A program made the position numbers and the translations under genes. Source: Fragilaria radians (Eukaryota; Bacillariophyta; Fragilariophyceae; Fragilariales; Fragilariaceae). Taken from it: a DNA stretch of 64,000 nt. The stretch is from positions 437,070 to 501,069 of the forward strand of contig CAAAJI010000002.1 in the NCBI GenBank assembly GCA_900642245.1. The letters run 5' to 3'. Shown piece by piece: positions 1 through 12,430 of the stretch (its first letter is position 1; every line of letters begins with the position of its first letter). The notes under the pieces are model-generated. The model did not search any database. It was not told the DNA's origin and was given only the letters and a program-made list of their open reading frames with translations.

Positions 1-2437
1 TTCGTGTTCCAAAGGAATTGTTATTTGTATCGGTAGGATATGACTCAGATTTGCGCTGTTCTTTTGAATCCCTTCCTTGAATTAGCCTGTCCTTTTCGTT
101 GTGATTATTGCGAGACCTATCGCGTTTTTGTGGTATTGGAGAATCAATGTGTAGATTTTTGGGCTGTTGTGATGCAGCAGCATCAAGCAACTCCGTTTCT
201 GCCAGAAGGCGTTTAGGTTCGTCTGACTCGACGGGTAATGTTGGGGATTCCGAGGTTTGTTCATCAACAGATTTTGAAATTGGATCCAGAAGCTGCGATG
301 TTTCCTCGTCATCTCGTTGAACTTTAGGATCGTGAGGATCATTCGCTTTGGGTAGCAAAGGAGGTGGCGGAGGAATAAGATTATCATTCCGGTGCAACTC
401 GCTGGGTTCGGGAAGTGATGGCAAAGATTTTTTGTTCAATATGTCTATTTCACTCCTGCATATGGTAACTATTTCTTCTAAATCTGACTTCTCCTTTTGC
501 ATTTGATCAAGCATGCTGTCTTTGACTTCCATAATAGCTAATAATTCTTTTTCACGTTGTTCCATTTGGGTAAGCTCTGTAGAACGACTCTCTATCTCAC
601 TCTCTAACTCAGACACTTTAAGTTTCCATTCGGAAAGGACTTTCCCCAGACTATCGACATCGATTTCTAAGGATGAAATTGTATCTCTTAGCATAGAGGC
701 ATTTGACAAAAGACCGGTTCGTTCTTTTGACAGGGAAGCATTCGTTTTCTGCAATTCTGCGCGTTCTTTCACAAGGTCTTCAAGCAGACTTTTCAGTTCG
801 TCTTGCTCTGAGGTGACATTTTTCAATCGACTGCGAAGTTCGATGCATTCGATTTCCCAAAGAGATGCCTTTTCTTCAAGTTCCTTACACTTAAGCTCAC
901 GAACCTCAATGTCTCTTCTAGCAATGGCAAAAGTTGCAAGGCGGTCCTCAAGCTTATCGACGTATGATCCAATTATTGTCATGTTTGACTCAGTGGAGTT
1001 GATGGATGCCTCTTTTTGAGAGATGATTCCCTTTAAGAGTTTTACTTCACTTTTATGCACCACTTGCATCGATTCTATTTGTGCACTAAGTCTCTCCAAC
1101 TCCTCACGTGCCACTTTTAAATCATCAAGTACCTTTTGCGTCTTCGGTCCTTCGTCCTTCATTTCCTTTTGTAGCTGTTTTAGTGCAGCCTTAAGAACCA
1201 ACTTGTCTTCTTCAAATACTGCCACCCGATTATTTAATTCTTCAATTAGATTGTCCCTAGATTGTACCATCTCAGAGATCGCAGAATTGTTTTGTTGAAG
1301 AGCATACAATGCTGTCTCTAGTTCGTTTACAGATTCTCTCTCAGCTTGAAGAGCTCGAAGCAACGTCGATCTCGCGAATTCCTGCTCAGTCTCCGATAGT
1401 TTGTCAAGCATGAGAAGGATTCAGCATGAATATTAAAGCCAAGTCAAAATACTTACCTGCAACTTATCTTCATCTTCGTCCTCTTTGGAAGACATGCCAA
1501 ATAGCCAAGCAAAAAATCCTCGTTTCTTCTTTCTACCTTTTCTTTCAACTATGTAACGATCTCGCTCAGATTCAAGTCTTGCTGTCTCAATCGTCGTGGC
1601 CAGATTTTCAACTTCTCGATTCCGTTCTTTAAGTTCAAGCTTCAATTTTTGGATACATGCCAAATCCTCTTCGTGTTGCTGCGTAAGATTGCGACATTGA
1701 ATTGTCCAGTCCTCTAAATCGTCTTGAAGTTTAGCGACAGTTTGACTCAGTTCCGTACAATTAACTTTGTACTCAACAAGAGCATTACGTTCAGCAGCTG
1801 CTGCAGCCTCTGCTGCAATTACACGTTCTGTGAGGACGTCCAATTGACACATGTGTAATTCATCACGTTGTGCATAGGCCGCAATTGAAGCAGTAGCATT
1901 TTGAAGCTCTTGAAGGAGAAATGCCTCACGCTCAAATAAGGATTCAATTTCATGATTCATGATGGGATATGGTTGTTGATAATGGTTTTGCTGCGGTTGA
2001 GGCCATTCATTGCCCATCGATTGATGATTCCAATCGACAGAATTTGCAATCCATCCTTGAGAGTCTTGAGATACACCCATGGAATGATGAGTGCTTCTTG
2101 AAATCCAATGATTTTGTGGCGGTGGAGGTGGAGGTGGAAGTTCTTGCTCATGAAGATTGGTCCTTTCCAAAGTTCCATGGTTTGGATGAGGGTCATCGGT
2201 AGAAAATTCATTAACCTCAGGTGGCGGAGGAGGTGGCGGAAGCTTCTTCAGCATATCTTCATATTTTGGAGAAGTTTCCTCAGATGAGACCTTGAGGGGA
2301 TCCTTTTTTACTTTTTCATCATTATTTCCTCTTCCAAATGGAAGGATAGTTGCTGGCAAAAAGAGTCGAGCCTCCACTTGCCAAGAGAGAAAAACAAGTA
2401 ACTCGAAGCTAATGATCCAACAACTCATGTATACCAT
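1..2437 (-). CDS. Coiled-coil protein with N-terminal signal or anchor segment (3' end outside window)
   Basis: Two exons. Exon 1 runs from ATG 2437 to 1457. The intron begins with GTAAGT at 1456 and ends at an AG at 1391 or 1382; both choices keep the frame. Exon 2 stays open to base 1, so the C-terminus is missing. The open frame reaches further upstream only through a TTG; ATG 2437 gives a hydrophobic N-terminus (MVYMSCWIISFELLVFLSW) followed by VEA, which looks like an ER signal peptide or signal anchor. Next come two seven-residue proline runs in an acidic linker. From about residue 160 there is a long Glu/Lys/Leu-rich heptad region with an Ala-rich helix (AAEAAAAAERN). A basic RKGRKKKRGFFAWLFG patch precedes the intron, and exon 2 is almost all coiled coil, then another proline run and a disordered tail. 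I do not recognise a family. It is probably a structural or tethering protein of the secretory or plastid membrane system (inference). Confidence 0.75.
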
Positions 2438-4104
2438 TGATCCGATAGCAACAACGATTTCAGAAGAAATACGAATTCCTAAAGGTGCGACGAAAGAGGG
2501 ATGGATCAATCAATTCAGAAACCAAGACACACAAAAAATCATTGCGAATGTACAACAAAAACACACTACACAACATCACGACGTTTCATTCATTGACAGG
2601 CCAGGAATTTGCTTCCACGTGGTATCCTGGATCTTGGATACTTGTAACAAGGAAAAATAGTACAGTTAAGTTCTACATAACATGTATCAGACTAAAAAAA
2701 AGAACTATGGATTTGAAAAATAACGAAATAAATAAGAACGAAAAGATATCAACAAGATCGCATTTGATTTGCTGCATATATTCAGATATCAAATACGCGG
2801 AAATAAAGCCACACGGAAAGCACCGAAATTGCAACAATAATTGAGAACAGATCTTAGAACTGGAATGTAAGCGAAAGAGAAAGCCTTGATTCAGTCTAAA
2901 AATCATAACGTTAGCCCTATCGATTTCGCATATATAGCGTGTTTAAGCTCAGATATTTTTCCCATATAGTCATGCAGATCTTCATCTCCCCTCTTTATGA
3001 CAAGTATCCAACCGGATCTTGATTAATCCTTGAAAATGTAACACTCTATTCTTATCACTTTTTAACCCGTTCATTTGAAATTTTCCTTACACTTAGCAGA
3101 GTGTAATGTAAGAATTCTGAGGAGGTTGCGATAAAATCATTTGAGAAGCGATATGGCAGAACGACATATGAGATGACTTCAACCTTGAATCAACAAGGAA
3201 TGAGAATGAAAAAGATAATGCTTTGGAAAGGGTAAATAAAACAATTGAAGATGACAATATGAAAGATCAAAACAGCGACATTAAGGTAATAAGCGGAGGA
3301 ATGACTAAAGTTAAAAATCAAAATGAGACTGATTCTAGATTTGGAAGCAGTATAAAAAACTAGGAGATACAGATATGAATAATAATATAATTTGGTAATT
3401 ATCTACATGATATTGACAAATTAATGTGTGAGGGAGGTAGAATGACAGAATAAATTAGCAATACAAATAATGGCATGCCATGACATATTTTGAAGCTTTG
3501 AAAAGAAAGATAAGGAGAGGTGAATCAAAGCAATGAATTAAGAATAGAAGAGAATGATGAAATAAATAGTGCATAAAGGCACACCTGAGAATAAAAAATG
3601 TTTGACATCAGCATGGACCATGAATCAGAATGGGAGCAGTAAGTATCAAATACAATTGCGCGGACGCGGATAAAGGCAAGATTCAAAAATGCATTACATT
3701 GAGCAAGATAGAGTTGCTGCCGTGACAAATAAACGGTTATGAATAAGTACAGAGATAACAAAGTTGGTATCAAGTGAGGACTGTTGAAAATTTGCACATT
3801 AGGAGATTTTATGTTTGAAGACACCAGATGGTTTCGCAAAATTTCGTAAAAAATATCGCGTGTTTAAATTGAATTGGACAATTTACTGAATTAAATAACA
3901 GCAATAACACGTTCCGAAGAATTATTAAATCTGTGTTGAAAATGGGATTGAAAGGCTATGAATGTTTATTATTGTTTTTCTCCCAAAATTAAGGTAAAAT
4001 TATAACATCTAATTTTGAGTTGAAAGTACCGCTAATTAGAACTGGTGAGGGACAGACCGGAATTGAGGAGGACATAACAAGACTACATATTGACAAACAT
4101 CATT
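2438..4104. other. Intergenic region between divergent genes
   Basis: This 1.67-kb AT-rich stretch separates two divergently transcribed genes, so it should hold both promoters. I found no coding signature, repeat or RNA gene in it. Open frames here are short and begin at non-ATG codons. Confidence 0.5.
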
Positions 4105-4860
4105 ATGGCAAACTTGTATGGCTATAATGATTACAACGGGCCTTTGTCAACAGGAAAATTGCATTCGAAAACTGTATATCCCGAGGAAGGCGATAGCGAC
4201 GTTGACGAAGACCACGATCCCCTCCGGGTTGGCATGTGGATGGAAGGTGATTCCCTGGCTCCTCCTTGTGGAACCTCCATTCCAACGATTCATCGTCTTC
4301 TGGAATTTGCAAGCATTTCTGCTACAGATGTTCTTTATGATTTAGGATGTGGTGATGGTAGAATTTGTCTTGAGGCACTTGTTTGTGGTTGCGGAGTACA
4401 ATGCTGTGTTGGCGTTGACATAGAATCTGACTTGATTGAACGATTTCAATTTTTAATCGACGAAATGCCAGAATCCTACACAAGATGCACGATTACGAAA
4501 CGAAAGAGGATTTCAGCAATCCACGCAGATCTTCGAGGAGTGTTGAATCATTTGGTTGCACGATTTGATAGGACCTCTCAATGTAACCCAGAGATTGACG
4601 ATGTTATGAAAGAGTTACCCAATCCAACAGTTTTGGTTTTATACCTCCTTCCAGAATCTATTCGAGAACTGGAGCCAGCGCTGTTAAAGCTCCTATCTCA
4701 CGTGGAAAAACTCAGAATAATCTGTAATACCTGGGGCCTGAATTTTCCAAAACCAGCAAAAGTTTTTCATGTTTCAGAACCGAACTCAGGGGCAACCTCC
4801 AAATTTTTATTGTACGATAACTCAGTACTTGATAACCAATCAATCTCAAATGCTAACTAA
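4105..4860 (+). CDS. Class I SAM-dependent methyltransferase
   Basis: Intronless, 251 aa from ATG 4105; the frame also opens at a TTG 15 bases earlier, which I rejected. The seven-strand methyltransferase core is clear. Motif I is DVLYDLGCGDGRICLEA (about residues 75-91), which binds S-adenosylmethionine. The acidic end of strand 2 is CVGVDIESDLIERF. A later strand is TVLVLYLLPESIRELEPALL. The last motif, an LYLLPE segment followed by a run of leucines and a second short strand, is typical of a bacterial and eukaryotic group of small class I methyltransferases with a DLGxGDGRI motif, loosely related to the FAM173-type lysine methyltransferases. The substrate cannot be read from sequence. There is no signal peptide; the acidic N-terminal 60 residues are probably disordered. 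Function as a methyltransferase is well supported, the target is not. Confidence 0.85.
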   Translation: MANLYGYNDYNGPLSTGKLHSKTVYPEEGDSDVDEDHDPLRVGMWMEGDSLAPPCGTSIPTIHRLLEFASISATDVLYDLGCGDGRICLEALVCGCGVQCCVGVDIESDLIERFQFLIDEMPESYTRCTITKRKRISAIHADLRGVLNHLVARFDRTSQCNPEIDDVMKELPNPTVLVLYLLPESIRELEPALLKLLSHVEKLRIICNTWGLNFPKPAKVFHVSEPNSGATSKFLLYDNSVLDNQSISNAN

Positions 4861-5289
4861 TAACGCAAACTTTCCTTAGCCTTGTATTAGGATATCCAGG
4901 TAGTTACCCTGACCTTGGCATTGTTTGTTTACAATCGGACATTGGTTGCTTCAAGTTGGATTAGTTTAGCTGCATTCATACCCGATAGTTGAAAGGAGAA
5001 ACATATGGTATTTTGAGCGGTAAAAAATGTCCTCTCCATTGACCACGTCATGTTGAGTATCCAAAGGTCAATTTGGAAAGCTACCGGATCTTTGTTAACC
5101 AGAACCATCCTTCATCACGTAGCTTAAAAGCAAGTTGCAGACAAAATACTGCATCATTTGTCAGCAAGCCTGTTGTTGAAACTACATGTTGAATTGAAAA
5201 CATCCATTTGTTTTAATGCACACTTTTGATTCATACCTAAACCTAATCATCACCTTCTTCTTCTCTGATGCTGGTTGAGACTTATTTGA
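4861..5289. other. Intergenic spacer
   Basis: About 430 bases after the methyltransferase stop. It holds no gene that I can support; it should contain the 3' UTR and it leads into a retroelement remnant. Confidence 0.4.
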
Positions 5290-6360
5290 ATGCACGTGAA
5301 TAGTTAAATATTTCAATTTCTAAAGGATTCTAGACACAACAATGATCTTATCAAGATAAATGAGAACATACACCAAGAGGAGCAACATCAATGATACTAA
5401 TTGCACCAAAATATGAATATCTCTTTGATGGAGCATCAAAATAATTCAATTTGGAATCTATCCGTCCACACTGATGGAAAAACGCTGCAACTGGGCTCAT
5501 TCATGTCCGTCTTTTATCCCTTAAGCAGTGGAACAGCATCTGCACAAAGAAATTGCAAGGTACGTGTAAATTGTGCTTCTAGATGATGACTCTTCTTCTG
5601 AATGTACTTCCACAACAGTTGCCATTCCAAAGTTGAGGCCATGGACTGTCCTATGGGAGAGCTCACACCTTCCATGGTACTGGAAGAAAATATAGGCTAC
5701 TATCACATCAAGCTAGATGATGACGCCTAAAATCAATGTATGATAGTATGACTATGAGAGAAATACTTGTATAAGCATTACCCCATAAAAATCAAAATTG
5801 TCCAAGATGATTTTCATAATTTCATGTCCAAGCTTGTCCAAGGTATGAAATAACCTGGATGATATGCAAATACTTAAGCAATAGCTTCAAGGTTTGTCAC
5901 CTTAAGTTAGAACTGTTTCTAGCAAGTCTCTTAACTGTTGGTTTGATAATTAAAATGCCAAAATCCAAGCTCAATGTAGAGAGAGAATCTGATTACTCAA
6001 TAATCAAGCAAGGTATTCAATCATTTTTTCACAAAATACAGTGGCTATCCCAATGCTTGAAGTGCTTCCAATGTATCAAAGATAATGTACTACCATCATA
6101 CCCAAATTAAAGTAAGCCATTTTGATTTCACACTGATATATTGGATCATCAGCAGGGTGTAATCTATTCACAGTTCAAAGCCTATACGTTCTATTTGGTT
6201 GTTTTCTTGAACAAACCGCATGGAGCATCAGAAGAACAAACACATCACACTAGAGACAACCCCCTATCAATCATTGCTTGGAATGATTTACAATCTTATT
6301 GCATGAAGTTCAATTGGAATCAAGCTTAAAACAGAAAACGGCACATAGTTCATAAGTTCA
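5290..6360 (+). mobile_element. Degenerate Ty3/gypsy-type pol remnant (copy A)
   Basis: Conceptual translation across frames gives fragments of a Ty3/gypsy reverse transcriptase: GYYHIKLDD (from about 5694), then KHYPMKIKIVQDDFHNFMSKLVQG, then a decayed YLDD-like segment near 5860. Around 6120-6250 there is an RNase H-like piece (FHTD..DHQQGVIYSQ). Stops and frameshifts are frequent, so this is not a gene. The segment 5290-6020 is repeated in inverted orientation at about 9190-10000. Long stretches are nearly the same, including the block around the GTGGAACAGCATCTGCACAA sequence. The two copies lie on either side of the flavoprotein gene. Confidence 0.7.
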
Positions 6361-6755
6361 GAACAAGAAAATGCAAGTCAAAGCCAAATCCATTCACGAA
6401 TGTGAACGAAAAATGGGTAAATTCAAATTCAAAAAGGAATAAATCAAATATGGTGAATATTTGTTGAATTACTCAATTAAACAAAGCCAAGAAATAAATG
6501 ATAACATCAGAAAGAATTATACAGATATAACTTTTTTTGAATTGAATGATAAGGTTATTAGTAACAATAAGTCTGTATTTCCACCGAAATAGTAGACATC
6601 CCTTTTACTGTTGATTCAAAATACAAGTACATGAAGAATGTCTTACGCGATAAGGCTCAGGGCTAATGTTTTAAAGGCTTAATAGAGAGCCTGGAAAAGC
6701 AATAAAAGCCTAATATAGCTCACGTTTTCCAATTCCTTATTAAAATAACAAACTC
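6361..6755. other. Upstream region of flavoprotein gene
   Basis: About 395 AT-rich bases with no coding signal. It is the presumed promoter and 5' UTR of the gene starting at 6756. Confidence 0.4.
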
Positions 6756-8147
6756 ATGACGCAGATGTACGACGTTGTAATTGTTGGATCTGGTCCCGCG
6801 GGCCTCGCATGCCTTTCTGCTATTCAAGAGCCTTACTCAATTGATACACTTACAGAAGCGCAAAGACTGAGAGCCGCAAAAGAATTCGGTACCCGAAGAA
6901 AGTACCGCGTTGCGATTGTCGATCCGTCTCCAAGATGGCTATCTCAATGGAGGGAAAGATTTGAAATTTTAGGCATTCAAACTCTGAGATCGCCTGCCAT
7001 GGCTCATCCAGATCTTTTTGATCAAAACGCACTTCTTGCATTTGCTATGGCTAATGGAAGAGAGAAAGAATTAATTGAATCGGGCTGTGGGGATATTACT
7101 TCTTTGATTCCCTTGGGCCAGCTCCAAGTTGGTCTTTGGAAGCTACCATCTACTCGGCTATTCCAAGATTTTTGTGATAGTATGATCCAAAACTTATCTC
7201 ATGATTATGTATGCGATTCAGCCGTCGATGTGACAAAGGAAAAATCAAGCGGTTGCTTTGAAGTAAGATTGAAAAGTGGAAAGATTTTGAAGACAAAGGC
7301 ACTCATACTTGCGACAGGAGTCGTCGGAGCTCCTTCGGTCCCTCTTGGTCTGAAAAGTGCTAAGACTGTGATTCAATGGACAGAGCTTGATTCTTACCTT
7401 GAAGGGCGTCGAAACCAAAGAGCACAGCCTAGTGTTAAAGCATTCGTTGTCGGCGGTGGACTAACGGCTGTGCAAGCTGCCCTAAAATGTGAGAAGCTCG
7501 GAATGCAAACTGTGCTTTGCAGTCGTCGCCCACTTAGCGAGAGACATTTTGATCTACCATTAGATTGGTTCGATTGGAGAACAAGCACTAAATGTATGGC
7601 TGACTTTTATCATCAAGCTCTTGAGGCAAGGCTAAACATTCTTCGAGAAAGCCGCGGAGGAGGCTCAGTACCTCGTATGTACATGAGCGCAATCAAGACG
7701 GCAATCTCAAATGGAAACTTGGAATACATCGTGGGTGATCCTATACATGTTGATAATGAGTATGATGGATCAGCAAAGATTGCTGTCGGAAACAGAATAG
7801 TCGGCGACTACGATGTCATTGTCCTTGCCTGTGGTATTCAAGTGGACTGCACCCGGAGCGAATTATACAATAATCTGCTACAACGATGGCCACTGGAAGT
7901 ATCTGAGGGATACCCCAATCTTTCTGACGATCTAGAGTGGATCCCTGGAATGTTTGTTGTTGGTGGCATGGGAAGCCTCCATATCGGTCCCGGTGCTGCC
8001 AATCTTGCTGGAATGCGTCGAGCAGCTTTGATTGTAGCGAACGCTTTGAATTGTCGCACATGGTTGCGCGAATGCAGTGTACTAAAAAATCCGTATGACG
8101 TTTTTCGTTTCAATGAGGAAACCGAAAGTGAGTCTGAAAGCGATTAG
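6756..8147 (+). CDS. FAD/NAD(P)-binding flavoprotein (monooxygenase or pyridine-nucleotide oxidoreductase type)
   Basis: Intronless, 463 aa from ATG 6756. Two Rossmann dinucleotide-binding sites are visible. The first is VVIVGSGPAGLACLSAI at residues 7-23 (FAD). The second is AFVVGGGLTAVQAAL near residue 230 (NAD(P)H). Between them are an LRSPAMAHPDLFD segment, resembling the LRSP..HHPDP motif of flavoproteins related to the SidA/lysine N-hydroxylase and Pyr_redox_3 groups, and an ATG-type motif LILATGVVGAP. Near the C-terminus, FVVGGMGSLHIGPGAANLAGMRRAA looks like the closing FAD-contact segment. The protein ends in an acidic Ser/Glu tail. No signal or transit peptide is obvious, so it is probably cytosolic. 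An FAD-dependent redox enzyme is secure; the substrate is unknown. The gene stands alone between inverted gypsy remnants. Confidence 0.85.
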   Translation: MTQMYDVVIVGSGPAGLACLSAIQEPYSIDTLTEAQRLRAAKEFGTRRKYRVAIVDPSPRWLSQWRERFEILGIQTLRSPAMAHPDLFDQNALLAFAMANGREKELIESGCGDITSLIPLGQLQVGLWKLPSTRLFQDFCDSMIQNLSHDYVCDSAVDVTKEKSSGCFEVRLKSGKILKTKALILATGVVGAPSVPLGLKSAKTVIQWTELDSYLEGRRNQRAQPSVKAFVVGGGLTAVQAALKCEKLGMQTVLCSRRPLSERHFDLPLDWFDWRTSTKCMADFYHQALEARLNILRESRGGGSVPRMYMSAIKTAISNGNLEYIVGDPIHVDNEYDGSAKIAVGNRIVGDYDVIVLACGIQVDCTRSELYNNLLQRWPLEVSEGYPNLSDDLEWIPGMFVVGGMGSLHIGPGAANLAGMRRAALIVANALNCRTWLRECSVLKNPYDVFRFNEETESESESD

Positions 8148-9189
8148 CATTTAGATTATTTCATAGTCTTTATGGAAATGGCAATGTCACTCTAGGGAAG
8201 GAAGGTAACAAACATTACTCTTATATTATAATATAGATTGGATTCCAATTTAGAACAACAAATAAATATGAGCACTTTCCGACACATTAAGTCATATATA
8301 GCAATTCAAGTGGGATTTCCAGTGAATCTGAGCTGTTGCAATTTGGTAATCAGAAGTGCATTTTCATTCGTTCTAATTTACTTTTCTCTTCTTCATCTTA
8401 ATTTGATATCCTTTGACGAAACAGTCGCTCTGCTTACCTTTTATTGGCACAACATTATTGCGATGAAAATTTGATGACTATCTTCGAACTTTTTACTCAT
8501 AATTACTGCTTAGAAATCCATCAAGCCAATTTTCCCATGAAACTAGAATGCAGCTTTTAAGTATTTCCAGAATATAGATGAAAACTCATTAAAGGCAGGT
8601 AGGAAAGGAAGTTTTGATGCCTAGAATTACTCTATATTGTGATGATCCAGCATTGCCTTTAACTCTCTACAGGCGTCAATGTCCTGTTAGAGGCGTATTT
8701 GCTAAACGAGTCAAAAGGATAGTCTGTTAACCAGGTAAATGTATATTTCAAAACGAAAGCTTTTGCACATGACCAACAGCATGTTGCTTTGTCAACAGCC
8801 GAGTATCAAGATAAGATCAAGGTACTAACGGCACAAATGATCAAGGTAATTTATGTTGTATATTTTGAATAATGAACTCATAACTTAATTCAAATTAGCA
8901 ATCTACTTTGATTAATGTATCACCATTTGGAAAAAACCCAATAACTAATCCTACAAACAATGTATTGCAAAGCAACTGCAAACACTAGTGTTCTAACAAT
9001 ATACTACTCTGAGCGCAACGTTAGATGTAATCAAATGGTTTCTAAAATTATGAAATTCCAAAAATTATCTCTCTCGCGATCCAATTCATTTTCTTGTTTA
9101 GCTTTGCTTCGCGTAACATCAAAAAATCTTTTAGAAATTAAAAAGTCAGTCACTCATTAATCTTTCAATGTTATTCCACGTATAGTAAG
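8148..9189. other. Intergenic region
   Basis: About 1 kb after the flavoprotein gene. I see only short non-ATG open frames and no recognisable domain, repeat or RNA. Confidence 0.4.
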
Positions 9190-10000
9190 GTCAGATACTC
9201 AGTTCTACATTGAACTTGTATTTTGACATATTGTTTATCAAACTAACAGTTGAGAGACTTGCTAGAAACAGTTCTAACTTAAGGTAATAACCCTTGAAGC
9301 TATTGCATTGTAAGTACTTGCATATCATCCAGGTTGAACTATGCATATTCCATACCTTGGACAAGCTTGGACATGAAATTATGAAAATCATCTTGGACAA
9401 TTTTGATTTTCATGGGGTAATGCTTATACAAGTATTTTTCTCATAGTCATTCTATGAAACATAGAGTTTGAGCTTCATCATCTAGCTTGATGTGATAGTA
9501 GCCTATATTTTCTACCAGTACCATGGAAGGTGTAAACTCTCCCATAGAACAGACCATGGCCTCAATTTTAGAAATGAGGGACACTTCATCAATAAATAAT
9601 GTTTCCTGAGATTGTAAGGTTTCTTATTGCTCCACTCTACTTTGCCATTGCAAGTGTTGTTGAAATACATCCAGAAGAAGAGCCATCATCTAGAAGCGCA
9701 ACTTACACGTACCTTGCAAATTCTTTGTGCAGATGCTGTTCCACTGCTTAAGTGATAAAAGATGGACATAAATGAGCCCACATGCAATGTTTTTTCATCA
9801 GTGTGGATTGATAGGTTCCATATTGAATTTTTTTTTATGCTTCATCAAAGCAATGTTCATATTTTTGGTGCAATTATTATCATTGATGTTGTTCCGTTTG
9901 CTGTATGTTCTCACTTATCTTGACAACATCATTGTTGCTAGCAGGCATATACCTTGCATCTAGAATCCTTTTGAAATTGAAATATTTGACTACCAGTGTT
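9190..10000 (-). mobile_element. Degenerate Ty3/gypsy-type pol remnant (copy B, inverted)
   Basis: On the minus strand this reproduces the order seen in the remnant at 5290-6020: the GTGGAACAGCATCTGCACAA block, an LDDGSSSGC segment, the GYYHIKLDD reverse transcriptase strand, KHYPMKIKIVQDDFHNFMSKLVQG and a decayed polymerase motif. Many stops and indels show it is dead. It differs from the other copy by scattered substitutions and small indels, so both descend from the same family; a single rearrangement is also possible. Confidence 0.7.
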
Positions 10001-12430
10001 TGTAGTTCATTTGCGGTCATAATAAACCCCCGATAAGGGATACAAAAAATAATAGAGTAAAAGTAGCTACCATTGCTATAGTGTCCATTTCCTAATTGAA
10101 AGTTTCCATGAGGTGATTTTGCCAATGCTCATGTCATATGTGGTGATATCGAATATTCGGCTACAAGTAAGAATCAAGAATTTATTTTCTTTCATCCTTT
10201 TTGATGAGTCGATTTGATGCGGAGGTCTCAACTTTGATGTTTGTGCTGGCACAGATTTCCTTTCATGCTGTAAACTAGCATTCCACATGATTGATATTGA
10301 ATTTCAATAATACTTCTGGAACGAAATTTGATGTTTTACCTAGTATTGATATTCTGCAACCAGCAAGGTGAAGAAGACTAAAATATTTTCGATTTTAATA
10401 GACGGTGAGATGATTTCAATCGAGAGGAAACAAGAGATTCAATCGTTCACTTCCTGACATCTTACAGCTTATCAGGCTTTGGTTCCCGTTTAGTTTCATT
10501 GAATCTAACTTCTAAACCCTTTTTTGCGTCAAAGGAAAATTTCTCCTGCTGGAAAAAGCAATTTATGGTTTGCAAGCGGCCTTGTTGTGATTAGTTCACA
10601 GCAGCTGCTAAACTGGCTGGATGATATTTTACCTGCATTTTCTTCCAACATGTTAGTCATTTTTAAGGGTAACATTGCAGCAACGTATATTTACTGGCGC
10701 CTAATTGATTCCTATGCACTCAAACATGTTTGCCTGTCCATCAATTCATTAGAATCTGGTTCATTATCGCTCGCATGTCTCTCAAAGCCCTCCATTCTCC
10801 TGGCTGTTCTTTTATCAATCTCCATAGCGGATCGCTCATCTGACATGGATAACTTTGTAATGACAAATGGCAAAGCCCAAAGATAGAGGTCTTGTTTATG
10901 GACCTTTAAACGCATATCTTCTTAAGACTTCGGAAATATGTAATCTTCTTGATGGCCTCATATCATACTCAGCAATGACATGCCCAAGTTCTAATTTGCA
11001 TAGTGGCTTCATTCAGCTTACTAAAGTTAAGTCCATTCAGTTGCATCTACCTAGTGCAGTTATTTATTCAAAGGTGTAAGTATTACAAGTCATCTATCTC
11101 TATATTTTTGTCAGAGACTTGAATTTCCTACTTAAGCTTGATGACACATAAATTAGTCACCAAATGCTTTAGCAGTACTTCGGGCATGACTTGACAAAAA
11201 ATGAGCGACATCTTATCTCATGAAATTAAGTCTCAGTCCAATGAATTTATGTACCTCATACAGTCCAATGAATTGCTTTTCCTTCATCATTTATAGGGAG
11301 CTTGCACTGTTGCAATAAACTTGCCATGCAGAGTTGTAAGCCACTTCAAAGTAAAATCTTTAGCACCTTGAAAGGGACTAACTTTTCTAGATCATTACGA
11401 TTTATTGTACGATAAATGGAGCATAAGTATGCCTTAATTGGATCTTTCTGGAGTATCTACAAACGTATTTCAACCAGGGCATTTACACGTTCTTTTGCTC
11501 TTGATTTGATTTACATCATCGAGGTAAATTTTGGTGCAACTCCTTTAATCTTTTTTGCTTTTTATCCTTCTTTCTGTCTTTTGTGACTTTTTATGAAATG
11601 AGTTTCTATAACTGCAAGATCAGCAAGTGAATTCGTTTCACGGCAATCAACCTTTTCCCATGGCAACGAAAGTCGTCAATGGGTGATATAGAACCTTTTG
11701 CTTAATGATGTATCAAAAAGAACTCTACGTAAATAGTATTAACTTAATTTCTCTATTTCAGCTTCATCTAGTTTCTGGTCATTGGCATGATAAGTCTTAG
11801 TGCTATCGTTCACAACGTCATGACGCCTTGTTTGCGGCCTCTTCCCCTTCCCTCGCGTGCTATGTTATCAAATCCACTTTTTTGGCTATGCACTTTCTCT
11901 TATTCATATATGGACGGAATTTCCTTCGGGAAATTCCAGCGTTGAGAAAAAGTGGAATCTGTTTTTGTTTAGTCATATGCATTGAGAATGGTATTTGGAC
12001 TACGGAAGGGTAGGAATTGCAAAATCGTAAAAGGACGTGTTAGGTCAAAAAATTGAATATCAAAAAGCCATTGATGCGAACCACGAAAGTCGTAAAGTTC
12101 CCATTCCCTCCTACCTAATGTTTGGGAATTCCTCTTGTGTTTTGTACCACAGCCACAATGAATGGAAGTCCATGCAGATATGAGAACACATGACGATGTT
12201 TTCCCCTAAGATTCGATAAATATAATAGACTTACGCCTGACATCTCAGAATGACGTAATTTAGTGTAGGCTAGTAATTCCGTTATGTGGATAATACCGTT
12301 GGAGGAGTTGTAGCCACAAACCCTGAATTACTTGCGCATGTTCTTTGATGTAGATGTTTCGAAACTACCTGAAAAGTCGATTTCGGAAAAGACTTATATG
12401 TGACGCTCAAGGCATCAGCATTAGGCTAAC
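10001..12430. other. Long intergenic region upstream of NF-YC
   Basis: About 2.4 kb. The minus strand near 10524-10915 reads as two plausible protein-like stretches broken by stops (for example MSDERSAMEIDKRTARRM), which may be a decayed gene or transposon, but I cannot assign it. No RNA gene or repeat was recognised. The last few hundred bases should hold the NF-YC promoter. Confidence 0.35.

Noticed and set aside
513..1019. 168-codon plus-strand open frame
   Set aside because: It lies antisense to the coiled-coil exon, starts in Ser/Arg-rich low-complexity sequence and has no domain. The minus-strand reading explains the region.
10524..10886. 120-codon plus-strand frame after NF-YC's upstream region
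   Set aside because: No recognisable domain, hydrophobic low-information translation; the minus strand looks at least as protein-like but is broken by stops.
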